NCBI GenBank assembly: GCA_966112615.1
Contig: CBHWDO010000002.1
Span: forward strand, 434,001 to 498,000
Length of the DNA: 64,000 nucleotides
Direction: 5' to 3'
From: Flavitalea sp966112615
GTDB lineage: Bacteria > Bacteroidota > Bacteroidia > Chitinophagales > Chitinophagaceae
Position numbers and translations under genes: made by a program. The notes under the pieces were generated by a model, which made no database searches, was not told the origin of the DNA, and saw only the letters and a list, made by a program, of their open reading frames with translations. This document shows positions 9,692 to 18,250 of this stretch, one piece after another (position 1 is the stretch's first letter; every line of letters begins with the position of its first letter).

Positions 9692-11079
9692 TGATTAATA
9701 TCAACGATATCAAAAGAGTTTATTTTATCGGCATTGGAGGCATCGGTATGAGTGCGCTTGCTCGGTATTTTAAATCAAGAGGCAAGGAAGTATCAGGATA
9801 CGATCGTACTGAAACTCCTCTGACCAAAACATTGGTAGAAGAAGGAATCGATGTGCATTATACCGATGATGCATCTCTTGCACCAAAGGATGCAGATATC
9901 GTGGTGTATACGCCTGCAATTCCTGCGACCCATGAAGAACTCAATCATTATAAAGTGAATGGGTATCCTTTATTGAAGAGAAGTGATGTGTTAGGAATCA
10001 TTACGGGTGGGTCTTTTAATATTTGTGTAGCCGGCACGCATGGGAAAACGACCATCAGCAGCATGGTAGCACATGTACTTCGCCATACCGGTTATGGATG
10101 TAACGCATTTCTGGGTGGAATTGCCGTGAATTATAACAGCAATTACTGGAGTCATGAAAGAAATGTGAGTGTGGTAGAAGCGGATGAATACGACCGGAGC
10201 TTTTTGAAACTTCATCCTGATATAGCCGTGATCACAGCGATGGATGCGGATCATCTGGATATCTATGGAACTGAGGATATAATGCAGGATGCATTTGTGG
10301 AGTTCACCGGGAAGATCAAGGATGGGGGAATGTTGCTGCACAAGTTTGGATTGAGCCGGCAGAAAGATTTTAAAGGTTCAAGGATATTCAGCTATCATTT
10401 TGAGAATGCTAACGCTGATGCATATGCGAAAAATGTGAGGATGTCGGAAGGTAGTTACCAGTTTGATATAGTAACTCCTAAAGGCGAGGTAAAAGATCTT
10501 ACTCTGCATATGGGTGGATTGCACAATGTGGAGAATATGATCGTGGCGGTGAAGGTTGCAAATGAATTGGGAATTGATCATTCATTGATCCGTTCAGCCG
10601 TTGAAGCATACAGGGGAGTAAAGAGAAGATTTGAGTATATCATTAAAGAGAAGGCAGACTCAGGTCCCGTTTATATAGATGATTATGCGCATCATCCTGA
10701 GGAATTGCGTGCCTTGATAGATGGAGCAAGAAAATTGTTTCCTGCATTGAAGTGCACCGTGATCTTTCAGCCACACCTGTTCACCAGAACAAGAGACCTG
10801 GCAGATGGATTTGCAAGGAGTCTCGATATGGCAGATGAAGTGTTGTTGTTGCCGATCTATCCTGCAAGAGAATTGCCAATCGAGGGAGTGACCAGTGATT
10901 TGATTTTGGATAAAATGACGCTTGCAAACAGAAAGATCGTAGAGAAGTCTGCCCTTGTTGAAGAATTGAGCATGAGACTGAATGGTTCATCATCGGGAAA
11001 TCTGATCATTACTGCAGGTGCAGGTGATATTGATACCATGATCCAGCCTTTAAAAGAACTGATAGAAAGCAAAAAATGA
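9691..11079 (+). CDS. murC: UDP-N-acetylmuramate:L-alanine ligase
   Basis: A 462-residue cytosolic Mur ligase that starts stem-peptide synthesis by adding L-alanine. The N-terminal motif GIGGIGMSALA lies at about 14-24 and the ATP loop GTHGKTT at 115-121 (K119), with the Thr-His-Gly that marks MurC. EADEYDRSFL, MDADHLDIY and DDYAHHPEE follow in the usual order. Start ATG 9691 overlaps the murG stop, and the stop overlaps ftsQ by four bases. ddl, found between murC and ftsQ in many Proteobacteria, is not here. Confidence 0.96.
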   Translation: MININDIKRVYFIGIGGIGMSALARYFKSRGKEVSGYDRTETPLTKTLVEEGIDVHYTDDASLAPKDADIVVYTPAIPATHEELNHYKVNGYPLLKRSDVLGIITGGSFNICVAGTHGKTTISSMVAHVLRHTGYGCNAFLGGIAVNYNSNYWSHERNVSVVEADEYDRSFLKLHPDIAVITAMDADHLDIYGTEDIMQDAFVEFTGKIKDGGMLLHKFGLSRQKDFKGSRIFSYHFENANADAYAKNVRMSEGSYQFDIVTPKGEVKDLTLHMGGLHNVENMIVAVKVANELGIDHSLIRSAVEAYRGVKRRFEYIIKEKADSGPVYIDDYAHHPEELRALIDGARKLFPALKCTVIFQPHLFTRTRDLADGFARSLDMADEVLLLPIYPARELPIEGVTSDLILDKMTLANRKIVEKSALVEELSMRLNGSSSGNLIITAGAGDIDTMIQPLKELIESKK

Positions 11080-11987
11080 AACGCAGACCCAAACTGATGC
11101 GATTACTTACGATCCTTAGCTGGAGCCTTATCGGCGCCGGGGTGATCGTGTTATTGGGTGCAGCAGTCAGGCAGAAAAATGAACTGACCTGCAGAGGTTA
11201 TGATATTGATATCAATGGTTCTGATAATGGGTTGTGGTTTGTGGACAAGCAGGATATCATTGATGTACTTACGGAGAGAGGCACAACAAAGCTGAGGGGA
11301 AGAAAATTAACTGAATTCAATCTTGGTGAATTAGAAAATTCTATCAGGAAACATACCTGGATCTCTGAAGCACAATTGTTTTTTGATAATACTGGTGTAT
11401 TGAGAGTGAAAGTAAGTGAGCGTGAACCTGTGGCAAGGATATTCAGTATGGATGGAGGAAGTTTTTTTGTGGATTCATCAACAAAGATTCTTCCGCTTAG
11501 TGATAAGATGGTGGCTAAACTGCCCGTCTTTACAGGGTTTCCGGTGGTGAGAGGAAAATTGAACAGGCGGGATAGTGTGTTAATGAGAGATGTGATCAAG
11601 CTCAGCAAGTTCATTCGTAAAGATCCTTTTTGGAGCGCGCAGATTGCACAGGTTGATATCAAAGGAAATGCTTTTGAGATCATTCCGATGATTGGTGACC
11701 ATGTGATAGAACTCGGTGATGCGAATGATCATGAAGCGAAGTTTAAAAGACTGATGGTGTTTTATAAAGAAGTACTGGCAAAAACAGGAATGGATAAATA
11801 TTCACTGATCAGGCTTCAATTTAAAGACCAGGTAGTAGCAGTGAAGAATGCAGGGTATATGAGTAAGACAGATTCTTTAAAAGTGATTAAGAATATAGAA
11901 GAGCTGATCAGTGATAGTCATTTGAAAGAAATGAAAATGCTTGACAGCATTGCAAAAGCGCCAAAGGATACATTAACTACAAAATAA
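11076..11987 (+). CDS. ftsQ: FtsQ/DivIB-type cell division protein
   Basis: A 303-residue bitopic membrane protein with a basic cytoplasmic N-terminus (KRRPKLMR), one membrane segment at about 11-30, and a periplasmic part that starts with a POTRA-like region containing FVDKQDIIDVLTERG and the conserved WISEAQ and VSEREPVARI segments. It links FtsL/FtsI-type proteins at the septum. ATG 11076 overlaps the murC stop (ATGA). Similarity to E. coli FtsQ is low, but position, topology and the VxEREP motif make the call firm. Confidence 0.92.
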   Translation: MKRRPKLMRLLTILSWSLIGAGVIVLLGAAVRQKNELTCRGYDIDINGSDNGLWFVDKQDIIDVLTERGTTKLRGRKLTEFNLGELENSIRKHTWISEAQLFFDNTGVLRVKVSEREPVARIFSMDGGSFFVDSSTKILPLSDKMVAKLPVFTGFPVVRGKLNRRDSVLMRDVIKLSKFIRKDPFWSAQIAQVDIKGNAFEIIPMIGDHVIELGDANDHEAKFKRLMVFYKEVLAKTGMDKYSLIRLQFKDQVVAVKNAGYMSKTDSLKVIKNIEELISDSHLKEMKMLDSIAKAPKDTLTTK

Positions 11988-12011
11988 GGACAACTAAAAA
12001 CAACATAGGAC

Positions 12012-13379
12012 ATGAACAACGAACAACCAATTATCGTAGGGCTGGATATTGGTACTACCAAGATCGCGGCGATAGCAGGTCGGAAAAATGAGTTCGGCAA
12101 ACTCGAGATCATTGGTTTTGGTCGTGCAAACTCAAACGGTGTAAAGCATGGACAAGTGCTGAACATCGATGAGACGATCAAAGCGATCAGGATGGCGCTC
12201 GACAGCTGCTATGCATCCAATCCTGACCTGGATATCAGTGAAGTATATGTGGGGATTGCAGGACATCATATCAAGAGTCTGCAAACCAGGGGCGATATTG
12301 TTCGTCAGCATACCGATGAAGAGATCACACAAAGAGAGATTGACCAGTTAATCGCTGATCAGTTCAAAACTTATATACCTGCAGGTGACCAGATCATTGA
12401 TGTGATCCCACAGGAATTCACTGTCGATAATTTCCAGAACATTCCAAACCCGATCGGGTATGGTGGTGTGAAAGTGGGTGCAAATTTCCATATCATCACC
12501 GGTGATAAAAATGCGATCAGGAATATCAATCGTTCGGTTGAAAAGAGTGGTTTGAAAACAAAGGACCTGGTATTGCAACCACTTGCTTCTGCTGCTGCTG
12601 TAATGGCGCATGAAGATATGGAAGCAGGTGTTGCTATTGTTGATATTGGTGGTGGTACAACTGACCTGGCAGTTTTCTATGAAGGAATTCTGAAGCATAC
12701 TGCTGTTATTCCATTTGGTGGCGAGAATATTACCAACGATATCAAGACTGGTCTGGGTGTTTTGAAAACACAGGCAGAGCAGATGAAAGTGCAGTTTGGT
12801 TCAGCTTTGGCGAATGAAGCAAAAGCAAATGCATTCATCACAATTCCAGGTTTGAGAGGTATGCCTCCAAAAGAGATCAGTGTTAAGAATCTTGCGAATA
12901 TTATCCAGGCAAGAATGAGTGAGATCATGGATTTTGTTACTTATCATCTCAAGCAGGTAGGATTGGACAGCCGCATGCTCAATGGTGGTATAGTGCTTAC
13001 TGGTGGCGGATCTCAGCTTAAGCACCTCATTCAATTGACAGAGTATGTAACCGGATTGAATGCAAGGATCGGTTTCCCTACAGAGCATCTTGCAGCAGGT
13101 CATATTGATGAGTTAGCGAAGCCAACTTATTCAACCTGTATCGGACTTATATTAAAAGGTTACAGTGACTATGAACACAACAGGAAACAGTTCGAGAGCA
13201 GCTTTCGAAAAGTAGACATTCCTGAAACCCTTAAGCAACCTGAACCAGTTGAAGAAATCGAAGTATCCACACCCGTTGTGGATAAAGTAAAAGACCGCAA
13301 AGGAATAAAAGATTTCTGGGGTAAATTCAAAGTAACTTTGATCGATCTTTTTAAAGAAGAAGAAGATCACGCACTATAG
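12012..13379 (+). CDS. ftsA: Actin-like cell division protein FtsA
   Basis: A 455-residue actin-fold ATPase that tethers FtsZ to the membrane and helps recruit the septal machinery. The first phosphate loop is GLDIGTTKIAAIAG near residue 10; VGIAGHHIKS and the 1C domain follow; the second phosphate motif is VDIGGGTTDLAVF, and the adenosine motif VLTGGGSQL. The C-terminal ~70 residues form a charged linker ending in FWGKFKVTLIDLFKEEED, which can form the amphipathic membrane-targeting helix expected of FtsA. Confidence 0.96.
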   Translation: MNNEQPIIVGLDIGTTKIAAIAGRKNEFGKLEIIGFGRANSNGVKHGQVLNIDETIKAIRMALDSCYASNPDLDISEVYVGIAGHHIKSLQTRGDIVRQHTDEEITQREIDQLIADQFKTYIPAGDQIIDVIPQEFTVDNFQNIPNPIGYGGVKVGANFHIITGDKNAIRNINRSVEKSGLKTKDLVLQPLASAAAVMAHEDMEAGVAIVDIGGGTTDLAVFYEGILKHTAVIPFGGENITNDIKTGLGVLKTQAEQMKVQFGSALANEAKANAFITIPGLRGMPPKEISVKNLANIIQARMSEIMDFVTYHLKQVGLDSRMLNGGIVLTGGGSQLKHLIQLTEYVTGLNARIGFPTEHLAAGHIDELAKPTYSTCIGLILKGYSDYEHNRKQFESSFRKVDIPETLKQPEPVEEIEVSTPVVDKVKDRKGIKDFWGKFKVTLIDLFKEEEDHAL

Positions 13380-13424
13380 GGACGGACACATTCTTACTAA
13401 CCAACTTACGTACAAATAATTTTT

Positions 13425-15287
13425 ATGATCCATTTTGATCTGCCAAAAGAGAAGTCATCCATCATCAAGGTAATTGGTGTTGGAGGTGGAGGAAGTAATG
13501 CAGTGAATCACATGTTCAGTGAGAACATCGAGGGGGTGAACTTCATTATTTGTAACACTGATGCACAAGCAATCGCAACAAGCAAGGTTCCAAATAAAAT
13601 TCAGTTAGGTCCGCATTTGACCCAGGGATTGGGTGCAGGTGCAAATCCGGATATAGGAAGACAGGCTACTGAAGAAAGTTTAGAAGAGATCAAGAGGATA
13701 TTGGAAGTCAATACCAAGATGGCTTTCATCACTGCAGGAATGGGTGGTGGAACCGGAACAGGTGGAGCTCCGATCATTTCGAAGATCTGCAGAGAGTTAG
13801 GGATTCTTACTGTAGGAATTGTGACCACACCATTTTCTTATGAAGGAAGGAAGAGGCAGATCCAGGCAGAAGAAGGTATCAAGATGATGAAGCAGTATGT
13901 TGATACCTTGCTGGTGATCAGCAATGATAAGCTTCGTCATCAGTTCGGTAACCTTAAAATGAAGGAGGCATTTTACAAAGCAGATAATGTACTGGCAACT
14001 GCAGCGAAATGTATCACTGATGTAATTAACAGTACTGGACAGATCAATGTCGATTTTGCGGATGTATGTACTGTAATGCGTAATGGTGGTGTGGCAATTC
14101 TTGGATCTGCAGCATGTGGTGGTGAAAACCGGGCGCAGCGTGCGATTGAAGATGCACTTGCTTCACCGTTGCTGAATGATAACGAGATCCGCGGGGCTAA
14201 ATGGATCCTTATCAATATCAATTCTTCTGAAGGAGAAAATGAATTTACTATGGATGAAGTTGATATCATCCAGAATTATTTATTGAGTGAAGCAGGAGAG
14301 GGAACCGATGTAATTCTTGGATTGGGATATGATAACAGCCTGGGTGATCAGATCGGTATCACATTGATCGCAACCGGGTTTGAGCACAAGGATCCATTCA
14401 AGTCTGATAAGAAGGTTGTGGTGGAAGCTGCTCCAAAGAAAGATGACAAGATCATCCTGACATTGGGGGCAGAAGAGCCTGTGCAGCAGGCGGCACCCGC
14501 TCCGGTGGTGGTGGAAGAAGCTCCGGTGGCTCCTGTATTTGAAGAGCCTATTAAAGAAGAGCTGGCTCCGAAGATGGTGGAAGTAACACCAAAGTTTTCT
14601 CCGCTTGAGCTTTTTACGATGGATGACTATAGTAATAATACTGTGGATAAACCGGTGGAAAAATCTGTAGAGGAAGAAAGAATAGAACTGGTACTTTCGC
14701 AACCATCCGCGCCTTTAGAAAACAAGTTACAACAAACAGTTACTGAAAATAATTCAACGAATTCTCCATCGTCTGCAGCGTCAGGAGGATACTTGGCCAA
14801 GCCATCCAATATTTATGCAGAGCCTGCGAAAGAGCAATCTCCAACAAACCCTGTGAACCAACCGGTGTCCTTAAACAAGTTAATGAGTTCTGAAAAGGAG
14901 GAAGATACTTCCACAGAGTTTCACCTTGTGATCAAAGAGGAAATTCCAGTGGCGGATGAGCCTCGGGCCCACCAAACCGAAGAAATTGTAACGGCTATGC
15001 ATACTACTGAGGAACCTGCGATGCAGGACGAAGTAGAAATACAAAAGCGTAAGGCAGCTGAACGAATACAGAAATTGCGCAATCTTTCGTTCAACATAAA
15101 CTCTGCCGACCCGAACAATGAGTTTGAAACTGTGCCGGCTTATATCCGCCGCAATCTGGAATTAAATAATAACACTTCTCAGGTGGAAAGCTTTTACAGC
15201 AATTATGAAGTAAGAGCTGACCAGAATAATAATAACGCTCAAATTTCTACAATCAATACATTCCTTGACGGGAAAAAACCCGATTAA
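13425..15287 (+). CDS. ftsZ: Tubulin-like cell division GTPase FtsZ, long C-terminal linker
   Basis: A 620-residue FtsZ that polymerises into the Z ring. The GTP motif GGGTGTG lies at 107-113, and the T7-loop region with NVDFADVCTVM follows near residue 205-220. The GTPase core ends near residue 320; the remaining ~300 residues are a low-complexity linker rich in Glu, Pro, Val and Ser, with VPAYIRR close to the end as the conserved C-terminal peptide that binds FtsA. E. coli FtsZ is 383 residues; long linkers are usual in Bacteroidota. It is the last gene of the operon, ending 34 bases before a terminator. Confidence 0.97.
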   Translation: MIHFDLPKEKSSIIKVIGVGGGGSNAVNHMFSENIEGVNFIICNTDAQAIATSKVPNKIQLGPHLTQGLGAGANPDIGRQATEESLEEIKRILEVNTKMAFITAGMGGGTGTGGAPIISKICRELGILTVGIVTTPFSYEGRKRQIQAEEGIKMMKQYVDTLLVISNDKLRHQFGNLKMKEAFYKADNVLATAAKCITDVINSTGQINVDFADVCTVMRNGGVAILGSAACGGENRAQRAIEDALASPLLNDNEIRGAKWILININSSEGENEFTMDEVDIIQNYLLSEAGEGTDVILGLGYDNSLGDQIGITLIATGFEHKDPFKSDKKVVVEAAPKKDDKIILTLGAEEPVQQAAPAPVVVEEAPVAPVFEEPIKEELAPKMVEVTPKFSPLELFTMDDYSNNTVDKPVEKSVEEERIELVLSQPSAPLENKLQQTVTENNSTNSPSSAASGGYLAKPSNIYAEPAKEQSPTNPVNQPVSLNKLMSSEKEEDTSTEFHLVIKEEIPVADEPRAHQTEEIVTAMHTTEEPAMQDEVEIQKRKAAERIQKLRNLSFNINSADPNNEFETVPAYIRRNLELNNNTSQVESFYSNYEVRADQNNNNAQISTINTFLDGKKPD

Positions 15288-15321
15288 GGTTGATCGATGA
15301 TTATTGTTTTTAGTTGTGAAG

Positions 15322-15350
15322 TCCCTCCGAGAAGTCGGGGGGATTTTTTT
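15322..15350 (+). terminator. Intrinsic terminator of the dcw operon
   Basis: A 9-bp stem (TCCCTCCGA with TCGGGGGGA, one G-T pair) around a GAAG loop at 15322-15343, followed by a run of seven T. It lies 34 bases after the ftsZ stop. Confidence 0.85.
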
Positions 15351-15352
15351 GG

Positions 15353-15424
15353 GGAATACGCGGAATACACAGAATACGCGGAATACATGGAATACACGGA
15401 AGACATGGAATACGAGGAAGACGC
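15353..15424. repeat. Eight tandem 9-bp units, consensus GGAATACRC
   Basis: Eight contiguous copies of a 9-mer (GGAATACGC, GGAATACAC, AGAATACGC, GGAATACAT, GGAATACAC, GGAAGACAT, GGAATACGA, GGAAGACGC) directly after the dcw terminator. The open frames crossing it on the minus strand are an artefact of the repeat. Confidence 0.9.
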
Positions 15425-15436
15425 GGAGGGGTCCCA

Positions 15437-15510
15437 CCAACTCCTAACTCCTAACTCCTAACTCCCAACTCCTCATCTCCTCACCTCCTCACCTCCTCAT
15501 CTCCTTTTTC
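15437..15510. repeat. CT-rich tandem repeat (CTCCTAA / CTCCTCA units)
   Basis: About ten imperfect 7- to 9-base units of CTCCTAACT, CTCCTCAT and CTCCTCACC type, giving one almost purely pyrimidine-plus-A strand just before the epimerase gene. It adjoins the purine-rich 9-mer satellite, so the stretch between ftsZ and the epimerase is mostly simple repeat. Confidence 0.85.
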
Positions 15511-15525
15511 CCTATCTTCATTCCC

Positions 15526-16449
15526 ATGAAACAGGTTCTCATCTCCGGTGGTACTGGTCTTATTGGTACTGCACTCACAGCAATGCTTAAAGAAAAGGGT
15601 TACAAAGTCGTGATCCTTACACGTAAGGCAAGACCGGATAAAGATGGTGTCAGTTATTCAGAATGGAATGTTGAAGAAAAACGGATCGATGATGAAGTAG
15701 TGGCCAATTCTAATTTCATCATTAACCTCGCTGGTGAAAATGTTGCAGAAAAAAGATGGACCAAGGAACGTAAGCAACAGATCATCGATAGTCGCAGTGA
15801 TGCTGCCATGCTGCTGGCAGATTCTATCAATAAAAATCCTGGTAAGATTGAAGCTGTGGTGAGTGCTTCTGCTATTGGATTCTATGGACCTGATCCAAAA
15901 GTTACCAATACAAATCCTTTCACTGAAGAAATGCCACACCATATGAGTTTCCTGGGGTCAACTACGGAAATATGGGAAAGGAGTATAGAGCTTGTTGAAC
16001 GCAGTAACAGGCGCCTTGTGATACTTCGTACCGGGATTGTATTATCTACCAAAGGCGGTGCCTTTCTTGAATTCCTGAAGCCAATGAAATTTGGGATTGC
16101 TCCGATCATGGGAAGTGGTAAGCAGGTTATCAGCTGGATCCACATAGATGATATCTGCAGGATGTATATCTATGCAATGGAGAATGAATCCATGCACGGA
16201 AAGTTCAATGCAGTAGCTCCATATATCGTCACTAATAAAAAGTTGGTCCTTGAAACGGCGAAACAATATCGTGGCCGCTTTTTCATTCCCATTCATATCC
16301 CTGAATCAGTTCTCAAAACCATGCTGGGTGAAATGAGCATTGAAGTATTAAAGAGTACTTCAGTGAGTGCTGATAAAATAAGAAAGGCAGGCTTCCAGTT
16401 TTTATTTCCAACCATCAGCGCTGCCGTTCAGGATCTATTGAAAAAATGA
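15526..16449 (+). CDS. TIGR01777-family NAD(P)-dependent epimerase (SDR39U1/YfcH-like)
   Basis: A 307-residue extended SDR protein. The nucleotide motif GGTGLIG lies at 8-14; INLAGENVAEKRW and the region ending in ASAIGFYGP (with the catalytic-type Tyr) are signatures of the SDR39U1/YfcH group, as is VLRTGIVLSTKGGAF. A C-terminal DUF1731-like tail (AGFQFLFPTISAAVQDLL) completes it. The physiological substrate of this family is not established. It is convergent with the ABC permease gene, whose stop abuts its own with no gap. Confidence 0.88.
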   Translation: MKQVLISGGTGLIGTALTAMLKEKGYKVVILTRKARPDKDGVSYSEWNVEEKRIDDEVVANSNFIINLAGENVAEKRWTKERKQQIIDSRSDAAMLLADSINKNPGKIEAVVSASAIGFYGPDPKVTNTNPFTEEMPHHMSFLGSTTEIWERSIELVERSNRRLVILRTGIVLSTKGGAFLEFLKPMKFGIAPIMGSGKQVISWIHIDDICRMYIYAMENESMHGKFNAVAPYIVTNKKLVLETAKQYRGRFFIPIHIPESVLKTMLGEMSIEVLKSTSVSADKIRKAGFQFLFPTISAAVQDLLKK

Positions 16450-17247
16450 TCACAGATCGTCTGTTACAAATTTCCTGTTAGTAAAGAAGAAGTACAAGCC
16501 AAGATATATTACTCCGGCTGCAAGTAATGATGGATAATGCAATGGTGCCATCATCTGCTTTTGCATTTCTTTGAGTAATGGAAATGGAATCAAGTTATCT
16601 ACACTTTCTAAAGGAAGATATCTTCCATATGATTTAGTGAAGTAATTCAATATACCTCCAATGAAATTTTCAATCACTATGGAATAAAGAAAGAACACTC
16701 CCAATGCAAGTCCGGCCCTTTTAAATAATACACCCAGCAATAATGCAAAAGCACCATAGCTCAATGCCTGCAGGAAATAGTATCCTATGAATTCTATCTG
16801 TTTAATGCTGAATGCTTGTGAATAACTCAATCCAAAACCTGTTGCAGTAAGAAATACGATCAATGTTGAAATGATCGCCATGATCACGACCAGCATCATC
16901 TTTACGTTAATGAATTGTTTCCTGCTCAGTCCGTCAATGATATTCTGACGATGTGTTCGGAAATTGTATTCATTGGTGATGATCAAAATGATCAGTAAGC
17001 CAGGTATGAATAAGAGGAAGCTCGATACATAGGTTGTCATCGACCAGGTCAATGGAAATGAATAGGGGCGTGGACCCAGCAATACTTCAGCCATTCCGCC
17101 TGCCTGTTTATCCTTAAATATTTTTTCCTGGATGGAGTACACAACAAAGTTGGCGGCAAAAATGCTGATGATATATAAGATCGACAGGATCCAGAAAGTC
17201 CTGTAGTTCTTGAGTTTCAGCCATTCTATTTTGAGCAGGTGCATCAT
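16450..17247 (-). CDS. ABC-2 type transporter permease
   Basis: A 265-residue inner-membrane protein with about six hydrophobic segments (first near 17-40). The short MMHLLKIEWLKLKNYRTFW head, with an amphipathic lead into the first helix, and the NEYNFRTHRQNIIDGLSRK loop are typical of ABC-2 permeases. It is encoded one base after the ATPase stop, so the two form one exporter. The substrate cannot be read from sequence; relatives include drug, lipid and bacteriocin-self-protection exporters. Confidence 0.85.
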   Translation of the reverse strand: MMHLLKIEWLKLKNYRTFWILSILYIISIFAANFVVYSIQEKIFKDKQAGGMAEVLLGPRPYSFPLTWSMTTYVSSFLLFIPGLLIILIITNEYNFRTHRQNIIDGLSRKQFINVKMMLVVIMAIISTLIVFLTATGFGLSYSQAFSIKQIEFIGYYFLQALSYGAFALLLGVLFKRAGLALGVFFLYSIVIENFIGGILNYFTKSYGRYLPLESVDNLIPFPLLKEMQKQMMAPLHYPSLLAAGVIYLGLYFFFTNRKFVTDDL

Positions 17248-17248
17248 G

Positions 17249-18142
17249 TTATTTCTTTTTAGTCAGTTCAAAGAATCTAGATTCGAGCGAACGTTTCTTT
17301 AAGCGTATATGGGTAAGCGTTATACCATGATCAAAGAAATATTTATTGATGGTTCCGGGATCTGCTTTGCCCTGTTCAAAATGAAGTTCGATATGACCGT
17401 TTTGTCTTTTCGGTGTATGGATCAGATCCATTTTCGAAACAATACTTTCAATACTTTGCATGTCGGCTCCTGCTATTTCAATGATGTCCTCATTGATGAG
17501 TACTTCGTCAACATGTCCGACAGTTAATAATTTCCCTTTCATCAGGATGGCCACATGGGTGCAAACCTTTTCCACTTCATCCAATAAGTGTGAAGCGAGT
17601 ATGATGGTCTTGCCCTGCCTGTTCAGTTCTATGATCAGTTCTCTGACTTCTGCAATTCCTTCCGGATCAAGTCCATTGGTTGGCTCATCAAAAACCAGCA
17701 CATTTGGATTGCCCAGCAAACATCCGGCAATGGCAAGGCGTTGTTTCATACCCAATGAATAGGTGCTGAATTTGGAATCCTTGCGCTCATAGAGATTAAC
17801 CACTTTCAATACACGTTCTATATCGGCAGGATCTTTTTGTTTGATCTCAGCCTGGATCTTCAGGTTTCTTTCGCCGCTTAAATAATGATAGAAGTTCGGT
17901 GTTTCCAGCAGTGTTCCGATCTGTTTGCGATTGTCTTCGGCATTACTGCTTCCCAGGAAAGTATATGAACCAGCATTAGCTTTAAGGACATCCATTAATA
18001 TTCCCAGCAGGGTAGTTTTCCCGCTTCCATTTGGACCAAGAATACCGAATACCGATCCGGATGGCACGTCGAAACTTACGTCCTGCAAGGCTTTCACCGG
18101 ACCGTAAGATTTAAAGATGTTATTGACAGTTAGTATGGCCAT
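17249..18142 (-). CDS. ABC transporter ATP-binding protein
   Basis: A 297-residue ABC ATPase that powers the neighbouring permease. Walker A is GPNGSGKTT (36-44), the signature YSLGMKQRL lies at about 128-136, Walker B VLVFDEP at 148-154, and the switch histidine in ASHLLDE at H185. A ~70-residue tail after the ATPase core is usual for the CcmA/BcrA-like group. The frame is open 26 codons further upstream, but ATG 18142 places the first strand (AILTVNNI) at the family's usual distance. Confidence 0.92.
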   Translation of the reverse strand: MAILTVNNIFKSYGPVKALQDVSFDVPSGSVFGILGPNGSGKTTLLGILMDVLKANAGSYTFLGSSNAEDNRKQIGTLLETPNFYHYLSGERNLKIQAEIKQKDPADIERVLKVVNLYERKDSKFSTYSLGMKQRLAIAGCLLGNPNVLVFDEPTNGLDPEGIAEVRELIIELNRQGKTIILASHLLDEVEKVCTHVAILMKGKLLTVGHVDEVLINEDIIEIAGADMQSIESIVSKMDLIHTPKRQNGHIELHFEQGKADPGTINKYFFDHGITLTHIRLKKRSLESRFFELTKKK

Positions 18143-18220
18143 TGTTTGCCTTTTATGAATCAGTAAGGTTGGAAATTTTTTTGAACCGGCGAAACTTAAA
18201 TACACGAACGGGAAGAGCAT

Positions 18221-18244
18221 AAAAAAAGCGCAGGTTAACTGCGC
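18221..18244 (-). terminator. Terminator after the hydroxyacyl-CoA dehydrogenase gene
   Basis: GCGCAG and CTGCGC pair around GTTAA (18228-18244); read on the minus strand the stem is followed by seven T. It lies just after the minus-strand stop at 18251. Confidence 0.8.
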
Positions 18245-18250
18245 CTTAAT

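Noticed and set aside
15162..15440. Minus-strand open frame of 92 codons rich in VFRVF repeats
   Set aside because: Created by the 9-bp satellite and the ftsZ antisense strand; no homology-like features.
15353..15510. CRISPR-like regular repetition
   Set aside because: Units are 7-9 bp and contiguous, with no unique spacers and no cas genes; it is simple satellite DNA.
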